From Acidimicrobiaceae bacterium (lineage in GTDB: Bacteria > Actinomycetota > Acidimicrobiia > Acidimicrobiales > RAAP-2), in NCBI GenBank assembly GCA_003132205.1, contig PKWY01000033.1, positions 1 through 40,500 on the forward strand: a DNA stretch of 40,500 bases. Reading direction: 5' to 3'. Positions 16,209 to 24,479 of this stretch are shown here, one piece after another. The notes under the pieces are model-generated. The model was given only the letters and a program-made list of their open reading frames with translations, was not told where the DNA came from and made no database searches. The position numbers and the translations under genes are program-made. Each line of letters opens with the position of its first letter. Position 1 is the stretch's first letter.

Positions 16209-16906
16209 CGTTCCACGTCCAGGTAACCGCAGCGATGCGCCCTATCCAACGCCGCTTCCTTCGCGCCCGGCTCGTCCAGAGGTCCGTCAACGAGCCCCGC
16301 GAATCCAATGACCACGCGCGCCCCACGGATATCCGCGAGTTCCACACGTACCGGGATCTGCGGATCGAATCGCACCGTGGTCCCCGCGTCGATGGCCAAG
16401 TGGCGCCCAAAGGCCGCGGCGCGATCGAATCGCAGCCGGGGATTGACCTCGAAGAAGTGGAAATGACTGGTGACGCTGATCGCAACGTCGCTTTCGTTCA
16501 CCACGTCGACGCACGCGTCGACGTGGTGAACGGCCGCCACTGGCGCTTCGATGACCGCCCCCGGTGCCTGATCCGACGACTCGTACGCTACGTCATCGTC
16601 AAGCACTCGGAATGGATCATCAACAACGATGAGCCGGGTGCCATCGTCAAAGGTGGCTTCAATGCGTACCTCGGTGACGATCTCAACGACGCCGTCGAGC
16701 ACGTCATCGGGGGTCAGGATGTTCCGGCCCTTCTCGATGACCTCGTGCAGTCGCAGTCCGTCGCGCGCCGCTTCAGCGGCAGTATCACCGATCAGCGCGA
16801 TGGATTCTGGAACGTTCAACTTCAGCCCCCGCGAGCGACGAGACCGGGCGAGTTCGGCGGCGGTGAAGACCAGCAGCCGGTCGCGTTCGGCGGGCGTCAG
16901 CCTCAT
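16205..16906 (-). CDS. ureAB: Fused urease gamma/beta subunit
   Basis: A 233-residue protein joining the two small urease subunits. Residues 1-99 are UreA-like (LTPAERDRLLVFTAAELARS, RGLKLNVPESIALIG, GRNILTPDDVLDGV, VEATFDDGTRLI in style). Residues about 115-211 are UreB-like (SHFHFFEVNPRLRFDRAAAF, GRHLAIDAGTTVRFDP, GFAGLVDGPL). A C-terminal extension of about 20 residues (ALDRAHRCGYLD) follows; it could tie the trimer together as in the Helicobacter-type fusion. The same gene fusion occurs in some actinobacteria. The beta domain provides the scaffold and contacts the flap of the alpha subunit. It overlaps ureC by 4 bp and starts 50 bp after an amidohydrolase gene, so it is probably co-transcribed with that operon. 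The ribosome binding site is weak. Confidence 0.92.
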   Translation of the reverse strand: MRLTPAERDRLLVFTAAELARSRRSRGLKLNVPESIALIGDTAAEAARDGLRLHEVIEKGRNILTPDDVLDGVVEIVTEVRIEATFDDGTRLIVVDDPFRVLDDDVAYESSDQAPGAVIEAPVAAVHHVDACVDVVNESDVAISVTSHFHFFEVNPRLRFDRAAAFGRHLAIDAGTTVRFDPQIPVRVELADIRGARVVIGFAGLVDGPLDEPGAKEAALDRAHRCGYLDVER

Positions 16907-16956
16907 TGCGTGGACCCGTGACCGTTCACTATGCCTACGAGCTCACGCCCGTGAGG

Positions 16957-18624
16957 TCACTCATCACCGTGGACAACGGCGCCTCGCGCGACGGTCAGAT
17001 CAACGGTGGTGTAGCCAATCTCAGTGGTGGGGATCGAGAAGATGTCGTGACTAAGCACGGCGACGTCGGCTTGACGCCCGACCTCGAGGACGCCGAGGAT
17101 GTCCTCATCACCGTTCACGTAGGCGACGCCCTTGGTGAAGGCGTCGACCGCATTGTGCACCGAGAGACCCTGGTCGGGACGGAACGGCTTGGTGGTCTCG
17201 TCAGTGTCCGGGTGACCGAGCGCGGTCGACAGCATGCGGTTCACAGCCACGTGCATCTCCTGGAGGGGATCGGGGCTCGAGACCGGCCAGTCCGACCCGA
17301 AGGCGATGCGGGCGTTGCGCTCCACCAGCGACTGGATGGAGTACTGCCATCCACTGCGCTCTTCACCGACGAAGGGAATCGTCAGATTCTCCATCTGCGG
17401 GTCGTTGCACGCCCACAGCGGTTGGAAGTTCCCGATGGCCCCGATTCGGCTGAAGCGGTCGAGATCGCTCGGGGCGATGAACTGCAAGTGGGCAATGTGG
17501 TGGCGGTTAAGGCCCCATCGCTGTTCGCCAACGCCTTCGATCGCGTCGAGGGCGGTCGCGACCGCGCGGTCGCCAATGGCGTGGAAGTGGACTTGGAACC
17601 CCTCGGCGTCGAGGGTGCGCGTGGCATCGCAGAGCTGCTCAGCGTCGATGAAGAGGTCACCGCGGTGTGTTCCGTGGTGACCAGGGTCACCGAGGTAGGC
17701 CTTGGACATAGCAGCGGTGAAGGTCTCGCAGACCCCGTCGACCATCATTTTGATGCTGGTGGCACGAAACGCGCCTTTCGACGCCGTCTCGCGGCGGGTC
17801 TGGAAGTGCGCGAGCTGTTCGATGCCCTTCGAACGGTCCCACCAGAGCGCGGCTCGCACGCGACCAGTCAGCCAGCCCTCGCGCTCCGCGGTGACGTAGG
17901 CATCGAAGCTGTCGTGGATGCCGAGTTCTCCCGCATCACCGACGCAGGCGTCCTGCCAGTGGGTGATGCCGTGGCCGTGCAAACGCTTGAGCGCGGCGCG
18001 CAGCCCATTGGTCAAGTCCTCGGGCGACGTCGGAGGAAGGACCCTCGCGACCAAGCCCATCGCGCTCTCATGGAGCGCGCCGACGAGATTGCCCTGTTCG
18101 TCGCGCTCGATACGTCCAGCGAAGGGATCAGGAGTGGTGGCGTCGACGCCCCCGCGCTCAAGCGCGACGGTGTTCACCCACGCGGAGTGGTGGTCCTTGT
18201 TGGGCAAGAACGCCGGTCTCCCACCGCAGACCGAGTCGAGGTCCGCGGCATTGGGCACGCCTCCCGGGAACGCTTCCAAAGCCCAGCCGCCGCCGAGCAC
18301 CCAGGCATCGGCGGGCAGTCCCGCCGCGTACAGGGCGATGCGATCAAGGCATTCCTGACGGGTGCGAAGACCCAGCAGGTTGCAGCGCAAGCTTTCGAGG
18401 CCCGCCGAGATGGCGTGCACGTGGGCATCACCGAAAGCGGGCAGCGCGAGGCGTCCCACGAGATTCACGACGCGCGTTGACGAACCCGATAGGGCGTCGA
18501 TCTCGTCGTTGGACCCGACCGCGAGGACGGTGCCCTCGGAGATAGCGATTGCTTCAGCGAAGCCTCCGGGTGCGGATGGGGAGGCCACTTTGCCCCCACG
18601 AAGAATCAACGACGCCTGTGTCAT
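16957..18624 (-). CDS. YtcJ-type amidohydrolase (amidohydrolase family 3)
   Basis: A 555-residue metal-dependent hydrolase of the YtcJ/N-substituted formamide deformylase group. Visible features are the small N-terminal beta domain (LILRGGKV, IAISEGTVLAVGSNDEIDAL), the metal motif H68-V-H70 in FGDAHVHA, the probable carbamylated lysine in TSIKMMVDGV, HFHAIGDRAV, RHHIAHLQ, and the catalytic aspartate in AFGSDWPVSSPDP. It should hydrolyse a C-N bond such as an N-formyl or cyclic amide in the cytoplasm; no signal peptide is seen. The ATG at 18624 has GGGGGGA upstream and is preferred to a start 24 bp earlier. It is followed by ureAB 50 bp downstream and preceded 187 bp upstream by a second enzyme of the same family, so the two may act on related intermediates. 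Substrate unknown. Confidence 0.88.
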   Translation of the reverse strand: MTQASLILRGGKVASPSAPGGFAEAIAISEGTVLAVGSNDEIDALSGSSTRVVNLVGRLALPAFGDAHVHAISAGLESLRCNLLGLRTRQECLDRIALYAAGLPADAWVLGGGWALEAFPGGVPNAADLDSVCGGRPAFLPNKDHHSAWVNTVALERGGVDATTPDPFAGRIERDEQGNLVGALHESAMGLVARVLPPTSPEDLTNGLRAALKRLHGHGITHWQDACVGDAGELGIHDSFDAYVTAEREGWLTGRVRAALWWDRSKGIEQLAHFQTRRETASKGAFRATSIKMMVDGVCETFTAAMSKAYLGDPGHHGTHRGDLFIDAEQLCDATRTLDAEGFQVHFHAIGDRAVATALDAIEGVGEQRWGLNRHHIAHLQFIAPSDLDRFSRIGAIGNFQPLWACNDPQMENLTIPFVGEERSGWQYSIQSLVERNARIAFGSDWPVSSPDPLQEMHVAVNRMLSTALGHPDTDETTKPFRPDQGLSVHNAVDAFTKGVAYVNGDEDILGVLEVGRQADVAVLSHDIFSIPTTEIGYTTVDLTVARGAVVHGDE

Positions 18625-18811
18625 GCCAGTCCCCCCGCGAATGCTCACACTGAGTCCGCCCAGTCACGGTAATTCGAATCCCTGCCATCACGCAATTTCC
18701 TGCGGTCGTCTCGGGGCCGTTCGTTGCGACCCTCACGGGCCGCCCTTGGAAAACAGGCGTAACCGCATCGGCGACGCCAAAGAGTGAGGTGATTGCGCTG
18801 AGCAAACCCGT

Positions 18812-20413
18812 CTACTCGGCCCGGTGGACAAGCTTGCCGTCGACGACCGTCGCCAGGATCGGCAGCTCGGTGACGTCAACCGCGCGGCACTTGACGGGGT
18901 CTTCGCCCCAGGCGACGAAGTCGGCCCGGTAACCCGGGCGCAGCATCCCCGCTACGTCGTCCTCGCCAATGGCTCGGGCGGCGTTGGTCGTGTAGCCCGC
19001 CAGCGTCTCGTACGAATCAAGCGCGGTGCGCGAGCCGATCATCCCGCCGTCGGGCAAGTCCGGCGCTCGACGCAGTTGCGCGGCGAAAAGACCGAGCCGC
19101 GGATCAAAGGGCGCGACCGGCCAGTCCGATCCGAGCACCATCAACGCGCCCGAGACCGAGAGGTCACCCGAGCGCATGCCGTGCGCGCAGCGGTCGATGC
19201 CGAGACGCTTCGACCACGGGTCCGACAGGTCCGGCTTCATCCAGCGCATGTGGATGGGCTGCATCGACGCGATCACGCCCTCGGGAGCGAAACGCGCAAT
19301 CGTGGTGTCGGGGGCGGTTTCGATGTGCTCGATGCGGTGTCGGACCGGTCCCGCGGGAAGGCTGGCGTAGACGTCGAGCACCTCGCGGATGGCGCGGTCG
19401 CCAATGGCGTGGGTGGCGATACGCAGCTTGGCGTCGTGAATCCTTCGCACGGTGCGCCAGTACTGCTCGATGTCCGGCCACATGGGGCTCTTTCCGTCAC
19501 CATCGGTGTCGGGCTCTTCGAGCCAGGCGGTGCCGGTGTCGATCACACCGTCGAGCATGAACTTCACCCCGTCGGCGCGCCATTGGCGACCCGACCTCAC
19601 GGGCCCGCGCGTGATCGCCTCGATCACTGATTCGTCAGTGGCCGGGTCCACCCAGTAGTGCAGCGCGACGCGCATGTTGAGCCCGCCGTCATTCTCCAGC
19701 TCCTCGAGCAGGTCCGCCGTCTCGGGGCCGCCGTCCATGAGGTGAACGCCCGTGATGCCCACGGCGTTCTGGCGAGCTATCGCGTCGCGGTACCAGCCAA
19801 TGCGTTCATCGTGACCAGCGATGGGCATAGCTTCGCGTACCGCTTCGATGGCCGAACGTTCGTGGAGCTCGCCCGTCGGGTGTCCTTGGTCGTCGCAGAC
19901 GATTGACGAGCCATCAGCGAACTGGCGCGCGCCGCTCACGCCCGCGAGGTCGAGCCCCGCGGCGTTGGTGAAACCAGTGTGCAGGTCCAGCGCGAGCACG
20001 AGCATGGGGCCCTCGCCCGCGGCGGCGTCGATCAAGTTGTGATGGTAACGAAGCCCGCCGAGGGCCGCGTACTCCATGGCAAAGCCGAGGATCCATCCGC
20101 CGGGGCCGACTCGTCGCCGCTCCGCGGCGAGCATCGCGCGGATCTCGTCGAGCGAATCGACACGGTCGAAGTCGATGCCCCGTCCGATCTCGGCGCCCAT
20201 GAAGAGGTGCTGATGGCCGTCGGTGAGGCCGGGCGTGACCGCCCAGCCCGGTTCGCCGAGCACCTTCGTCGTGGCGTCACAGACGTCGCGGACCTCGTCG
20301 TCGCTGCCGACCGCCACGATGACGCCGTTGCTCACCGCCATGGCGGAGGCGTGGGGACGCGCCGGGTCCATTGTTCGAATGTCAGCGTCGAAAATCGCGA
20401 GTTCAGCGGGCAT
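18812..20413 (-). CDS. YtcJ-type amidohydrolase (amidohydrolase family 3), second copy
   Basis: A 533-residue paralogue of the next gene's family, clearly diverged from it. Metal motif H67-Q-H69 in GLTDGHQHLFMG, lysine in ADGVKFMLDGVIDTGTAW, ATHAIGDRAI, VRHRIEHIE, and the aspartate in LGSDWPVAPFDP. The C-terminal beta strands re-form the small domain (GYRADFVAWGEDP). It probably hydrolyses an amide, formamide or cyclic amide intracellularly. Its ATG overlaps the end of the serine hydrolase gene by 11 bp (ATGCCCGCTGA), with AGGAAAGG upstream, showing tight coupling. The two amidohydrolases differ in the HxH spacer (V versus Q) and lysine context, which suggests different substrates rather than simple redundancy. 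Confidence 0.88.
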   Translation of the reverse strand: MPAELAIFDADIRTMDPARPHASAMAVSNGVIVAVGSDDEVRDVCDATTKVLGEPGWAVTPGLTDGHQHLFMGAEIGRGIDFDRVDSLDEIRAMLAAERRRVGPGGWILGFAMEYAALGGLRYHHNLIDAAAGEGPMLVLALDLHTGFTNAAGLDLAGVSGARQFADGSSIVCDDQGHPTGELHERSAIEAVREAMPIAGHDERIGWYRDAIARQNAVGITGVHLMDGGPETADLLEELENDGGLNMRVALHYWVDPATDESVIEAITRGPVRSGRQWRADGVKFMLDGVIDTGTAWLEEPDTDGDGKSPMWPDIEQYWRTVRRIHDAKLRIATHAIGDRAIREVLDVYASLPAGPVRHRIEHIETAPDTTIARFAPEGVIASMQPIHMRWMKPDLSDPWSKRLGIDRCAHGMRSGDLSVSGALMVLGSDWPVAPFDPRLGLFAAQLRRAPDLPDGGMIGSRTALDSYETLAGYTTNAARAIGEDDVAGMLRPGYRADFVAWGEDPVKCRAVDVTELPILATVVDGKLVHRAE

Positions 20414-21572
20414 CGTGTGCTGCCTTTCCTAGTGCGTTGGCCAGTTCAAACTGCAGGTCGCCGAGTTCGGTCTCGAGGGCGTGGGGCCAGCTCGAGAACT
20501 TCGCGACGACCGTGTCGTTCACCGCGTCGAGGTGGAGGAACTGGCCGTAGATGCCGAGCCCCGCAGATACCGGTCCCTCGGGGTCAACCACCCACCAGCA
20601 GTTGTGGTACATCGCGAAACGATTCGTGCCTTCAGAGATCGTCGTTGGAAACGCATTCACGAGGTCAGCAGTGCTCGTCGCGCACGCGCTCACCCACTGC
20701 GCCGGCACGACCTGGACGCCGTTGGCCTTACCGCCGCGCAGGTGCAACAGGCCGAACCTCGCGAGGTCCAGGACCGTGGTGCAGACGCCGCCGTCGGCGA
20801 GCGCGCAGCCCCCTACGTCGACCGTCACCTCGGCGTCATACTGCGCGCCCATCTTCGACCAGATGCGGTCCGACACCAGCTGCGCGAAAGTCATGCCTCC
20901 GCAGCTCTCGAGGACCCAGCCGAGTATGTCGGTCAGGATCGACTGGTACTCGAAGGTGCCGCCGTGCTCGCCCCGAGTCGCCAACGCCGGCATGTAGTCG
21001 TACAGGTTCTCGGTGGGACCCACATCGGTGCGTGGCCGGTGTCCCGCCACCTGTTCGTAGACGCGAACGTCGGCGTGCAGGTCGGCGTAGTCTTCGGAGA
21101 AGCGCACGCCGGCTCGCATGTCGAGAAGGTTCTGCACGGTGCAGCCCTCGAGGCTGGTGCCGACGAACGCCGCAATATGGTCGGTCACCAGATCACTCGT
21201 GCGAAGCAGGCCTTCGCTGACGAGGATCCCGGTGAGTGTCGACGTCACCGACTTCGACACCGACATGAGGATGTGTGTTTGGCTCCGCGACATCTCAGGG
21301 CCGTACTCTTCGAACACAATTCGGCCCTGGTGCAGCACCACCACGGCGTCAGTGTTGGTCGCGTCCAAGGCTTCACGGACACTGAAGGTCCTTCCGAGCG
21401 CGTTAAAGTTGATGCGATTCACGTCGAGATGTTCTCCCTGCTCGAAAGCGACGGCGGGCCCTTCGCCACGGCCAATTCGTTCCGTGGGAATAAGTTCTCG
21501 AACGTGGCTGAAGCCCCATTGATTGACTTCAGGTTCTTGCCAGTTGGCGAGGGTGATGTTCACGTTACGCAT
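20403..21572 (-). CDS. Serine hydrolase of the beta-lactamase/NylB (6-aminohexanoate-dimer hydrolase) type
   Basis: A 389-residue class-C beta-lactamase-fold protein without a signal peptide, therefore cytoplasmic. The S-x-x-K motif is S104-V-S-K107 (LMSVSKSVTSTLTG), the tyrosine motif is Y209-Q-S (FEYQSILTDILGWV), and a further conserved segment is YHNCWWVVD. The Y-x-S and the following TDILGW(V) style match the NylB/EstB branch, which hydrolyses short amide or ester oligomers, better than penicillin-binding proteins. It is the first gene of the minus-strand operon that continues with two amidohydrolases and urease. It follows a strong terminator that isolates it from the binding-protein gene. 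An intracellular carboxyl-amide hydrolase acting on an imported compound is the likely role; true nylon-oligomer activity is speculation. Confidence 0.85.
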   Translation of the reverse strand: MRNVNITLANWQEPEVNQWGFSHVRELIPTERIGRGEGPAVAFEQGEHLDVNRINFNALGRTFSVREALDATNTDAVVVLHQGRIVFEEYGPEMSRSQTHILMSVSKSVTSTLTGILVSEGLLRTSDLVTDHIAAFVGTSLEGCTVQNLLDMRAGVRFSEDYADLHADVRVYEQVAGHRPRTDVGPTENLYDYMPALATRGEHGGTFEYQSILTDILGWVLESCGGMTFAQLVSDRIWSKMGAQYDAEVTVDVGGCALADGGVCTTVLDLARFGLLHLRGGKANGVQVVPAQWVSACATSTADLVNAFPTTISEGTNRFAMYHNCWWVVDPEGPVSAGLGIYGQFLHLDAVNDTVVAKFSSWPHALETELGDLQFELANALGKAAHDAR

Positions 21573-21683
21573 GGTTCTTACGGGCCTTTCGAAAATGGCG
21601 ACCGACTATGAGTCGTACTGAAAACGACGCTATCCAAAGTCGCGGTGTGCTGTGCCGACTGGTGAGCACTTCTTCCAAAAATC

Positions 21684-21729
21684 AGCGAAGGGGAGTTTCG
21701 CCGGTTTCCCGACGCCGCTCCCCTTCGCT
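21684..21729 (-). terminator. Rho-independent terminator of the substrate-binding protein gene
   Basis: A perfect 12-bp inverted repeat (AGCGAAGGGGAG at 21684-21695, CTCCCCTTCGCT at 21718-21729) with a 22-nt loop lies just past the stop of the binding-protein gene. On the minus strand it is followed by GATTTTTGG, giving a T run. It would separate that gene from the serine-hydrolase operon. Confidence 0.8.
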
Positions 21730-21751
21730 GCAATGGATGACTCAGTAACTC

Positions 21752-23443
21752 CTAGCAGCGACCGACTGATGCGGCCCAAGGGCCCATCATTTGACTGAAG
21801 TCGAGGGTCACACCGCAGATTCCCTTGGCGACGAAGGCCGTGCCAGGGAGGAACGTCAGTGGGATCCACGGCATGTACTTCATGATGAGCGCCTGCGCCT
21901 GGACGACGAGCGCGGCGCGCTTCGCCAAGTTTGTCTCACCATTCGCCGCAGTCAATAGCTTCACAATGGCGGGGTCGTTGTACGAGTCAAAGTTGGAGAT
22001 GGCGTTGGGCAAGGCGATGTCGTTATATAGAGCCAAGGGGTCCGGGTCCTGGTCGTAGTTCGTCGTCTGCACGAGGTCAATGCCCTTACGTGACGCGGGG
22101 TCACTGAACAGCGCGCCGTACTGGGCTGCGGTCACGACCTTCAGCTTCACGTTGAGTCCAACCGCGGCGGCGCTCTGCTGCACCACGGCGGCCTGGTTGG
22201 CCGCGTCGGGTGAGCCACCCATGACCGAGAGTACAATAGGCAACTTCGCGACCGCTCCCGCGGCCTTCACCAGCTTGAGAGCCAGCGCGTGCGCCTTCGT
22301 CTCATTCGTGTACGGGGCGGCAATCTTGTTGTACGCCGAGGTGTACGCGCCCTTCTGGTAGGAGAAATAACCCGGAGCGGCCAAGGCGTAAGCCGGTGTG
22401 CCGACGCCGTACTGGACGGCCTTGATCAGTTGCGCTCGGTTGATCGACAGCGAGAGAGCCTGGCGAACGTCTTCGTTCGCGATGGCGCCCTTGGTACCGA
22501 CAACGATCATCGCGGAGATCTCCATGGCCTGCGAGTTGGGGCCGACGTAGAGCTTGCCGGCGCTGGTCTTGCCAAGTGGCAGGATGTCGCTCGGCAAGAT
22601 GTCAAAGCCTCCAGCGAAGGTTCCCGCTTCGAAGGCGCTCGCGACCTGGCCCGGGTCCTGTGGCCAGACAAACGTCAGCTTCTTGATCTTCGCGGCGGCT
22701 GCGGTGTTCCAGTAATTGGAGTTCTTCACCATGACCAGTGAGCTGCTGCCATTCCAAGAAGACAACTTGAAGGGTCCGGTGCACTCCAGCGCGCCCTGGG
22801 GCGTTCCAAAGTTAGCTCCGGCCTTCACGGTCGAGGCCTGCTCGACCACGGCGCCACCCAAGGAAGCAAGCTCCGGGATGAACGTCAGGTTGGGCGCCTT
22901 GAAGGTGATGGTCACCGCGTAGGGTCCGTTCGCGGTGATCGTCTTCACGTCCTCGAAGGCCGTCGTGTAGGCGTAGATAGAGGCGTTCGCGGTCACGAAG
23001 TTCCTCTTGAGGCTGTAGACCACGTCCGCCGACGTCATGGGCTTGCCGTCCCAGAACTTGACGTTCTTCTGGAGGTTAAGGACCACAGTCAACGGATTCG
23101 GCTGTGTGTAGGAGGACGCGAGATTGCCCACGGTCTTCTGGCCGGGAAGTTCCTTGAACAGTGACTCGCACATGTTGGGAATGATCAGGTCTTCGGGGTA
23201 GTCGTTGTACTTGACCGGGTCGACCGAAGCGAGAGGGCGGTACCAGATCCACCACGTCGCGGCGGAAATGCCCTTGGTCGCCGCGGCGGTCTGCACCATC
23301 GTCGTGTTGCTGTCGCCGTTCGAAGAAGCCGCGCCGGCCCTCGTCGTGAGCGCCCCGGTTCCAAGACTGACGAACGTCGCGGACATGGCAAGCGCAAAGG
23401 CTATTCCAGCCGTGCGAACTCGCGCTCCAAATGACATTTTCAC
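21752..23443 (-). CDS. Dipeptide/oligopeptide-type ABC transporter substrate-binding protein
   Basis: A 563-residue family 5 solute-binding protein (DppA/OppA type). Residues 1 to about 39 are a signal peptide (RVRTAGIAFALAMSATFVSL, TRAGA-A). Family signatures include FWDGKPMTSADVVYSLKRN and the PYAVTITFKAPN segment; the C-terminal lobe ends with a Cys pair (ICGVTL...SVGRC). Unusually for a Gram-positive-type binding protein there is no lipobox cysteine after the signal peptide. The GTG start has AGGGGGAG 7 nt upstream, and a TTTACA-17-TATGCG promoter precedes it. The matching permease and ATPase genes (dppBCDF) are transcribed in the opposite direction beyond two other genes, so this is the binding partner of that importer. 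Ligand unknown: peptide, amide or other small polar compound. Confidence 0.92.
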   Translation of the reverse strand: MKMSFGARVRTAGIAFALAMSATFVSLGTGALTTRAGAASSNGDSNTTMVQTAAATKGISAATWWIWYRPLASVDPVKYNDYPEDLIIPNMCESLFKELPGQKTVGNLASSYTQPNPLTVVLNLQKNVKFWDGKPMTSADVVYSLKRNFVTANASIYAYTTAFEDVKTITANGPYAVTITFKAPNLTFIPELASLGGAVVEQASTVKAGANFGTPQGALECTGPFKLSSWNGSSSLVMVKNSNYWNTAAAAKIKKLTFVWPQDPGQVASAFEAGTFAGGFDILPSDILPLGKTSAGKLYVGPNSQAMEISAMIVVGTKGAIANEDVRQALSLSINRAQLIKAVQYGVGTPAYALAAPGYFSYQKGAYTSAYNKIAAPYTNETKAHALALKLVKAAGAVAKLPIVLSVMGGSPDAANQAAVVQQSAAAVGLNVKLKVVTAAQYGALFSDPASRKGIDLVQTTNYDQDPDPLALYNDIALPNAISNFDSYNDPAIVKLLTAANGETNLAKRAALVVQAQALIMKYMPWIPLTFLPGTAFVAKGICGVTLDFSQMMGPWAASVGRC

Positions 23444-23474
23444 TGTTACTCCCCCTTGTAAAAACCCTCTTCCC

Positions 23475-23503
23475 GCATAAGGCGAGCATAAAGTTTTGTA
23501 AAT
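23475..23503 (-). promoter_or_regulatory. Sigma70-like promoter of the substrate-binding protein gene
   Basis: On the minus strand, TTTACA (23503-23498) is followed after 17 nt by TATGCG (23480-23475), about 31 nt before the GTG start. Spacing and both hexamers are close to consensus for a GC-rich genome. Confidence 0.5.
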
Positions 23504-23584
23504 GTTCCTATGAGGTTTAGGTCACAATGCACGTGGTGTCAAATCACCTGGGGTTGGATTTCGCCTCTCACGAGGCCGCAGCAA

Positions 23585-24097
23585 CTATTTGGCTACGAGC
23601 ACCTTGATAGTGGTGAGGCTGATGGAGAATCCCCTGCCGTTCGCGACGGTGCGACTCACGTTGCCCGTGGCGACCACGCACGTGAATGGTCCTGAGCGCA
23701 CCCGCGTCCCCGGAGCGAGATCTGGCGTGCCCAAACCTGGATTCGAGCCGCACTGGGAGCCCACGCACGTCTTCACGAGTCCCGCCGGACTCAAGCGGAC
23801 ATTGTGCACGAGTGAGGTGGTGATGGACATGCAGTACGCCTCGGTAAGGGGTTTGGCGCCGGGACTTCGAAGATTGTGGTCAAGTTCGCAATCGATCTGC
23901 GTGAAAGGCGGCCCGAAGAAGGCGTTGAACTCAAAGACCGCCAGCGTGGTCGTGACCGAAGGCGTAATGGGTTTCGTCGAGCTCGATGAGGCCGCGTACG
24001 CCGTCGTCGCGGCTGCACACACCAGCGCCGTGGCGCAGAGCGCCGCCAGCAGCTGGCGAGTCACCAGATTCCCCTTGGTTCGCAGTCGCTTCATCAT
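23585..24097 (-). CDS. Secreted small Cys-containing protein, unknown
   Basis: A 170-residue exported protein. Residues 1-35 form a Sec signal peptide ending AATTAYA-A. The mature part has no domain I recognise: a Ser/Thr-rich start, then five cysteines in DCELDH, YCMSI, KTCVGSQCGS and FTCVV, suggesting disulfides outside the cell. The ATG pair at 24097/24094 is preceded by GAGAGGA; the longer frame to 24202 has no such site. It lies between the binding protein and the C45 hydrolase, transcribed in the same direction as the binding protein but about 140 bp before it. It may be an accessory to uptake, or unrelated. Confidence 0.6.
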   Translation of the reverse strand: MMKRLRTKGNLVTRQLLAALCATALVCAAATTAYAASSSSTKPITPSVTTTLAVFEFNAFFGPPFTQIDCELDHNLRSPGAKPLTEAYCMSITTSLVHNVRLSPAGLVKTCVGSQCGSNPGLGTPDLAPGTRVRSGPFTCVVATGNVSRTVANGRGFSISLTTIKVLVAK

Positions 24098-24285
24098 TGT
24101 TATCCTCTCCCTGATCGTTCCAACTCGTCGTTCAACCCTGAGTGCAGAGGGGCACTGCTCTCTTCCACGAGCGATACCGAACCAACGTCGCCAACTATCC
24201 ACTCGTCGAATATCGTCGCTGAATCACTCAAGCGACTGTTCCTCCACCAGCGTTTGGAGCGTCCGAGTCCCTGCGGCTGGTGGTT

Positions 24286-24314
24286 TTGACTTGGCGTTCA
24301 AAGTCGTCTAAAAA
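24286..24314 (+). promoter_or_regulatory. Sigma70-like promoter for the C45-dpp-amidase operon
   Basis: TTGACT at 24286-24291, a 17-nt spacer and TAAAAA at 24309-24314 make a near-consensus promoter on the plus strand. It is placed to drive the operon that starts with the C45 hydrolase. The region between it and the chosen start contains a 5' leader of about 160 nt; no riboswitch was recognised. Confidence 0.55.
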
Positions 24315-24479
24315 TCAACAAGCGACGTTGACCACAGACTCCTGCGGCGCGAATGTCGCTGGTAGTTCGTGGGCCGAGAAATCTTCCTGAAAGAGGTTAC
24401 GACTAGCCGTGTTCACTCCGATGCTCATCTCCACACCCACTGCTCTGGCGCTCAGTGCGACGCGTCATCGCGTCGGTGC

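Noticed and set aside
16906..18480. 524-codon plus-strand frame opposite the YtcJ amidohydrolase
   Set aside because: The amidohydrolase frame has complete motifs; the opposite frame has none and is a codon-bias shadow.
19979..21220. 413-codon plus-strand frame with Arg/Ser/Pro-rich tail opposite the amidohydrolase and serine hydrolase
   Set aside because: It is antisense to two well-supported coding regions and lacks any recognisable domain.
23589..24311. 240-codon plus-strand frame opposite the secreted Cys protein
   Set aside because: The minus-strand gene has a signal peptide and a good ribosome binding site; the plus frame has neither.
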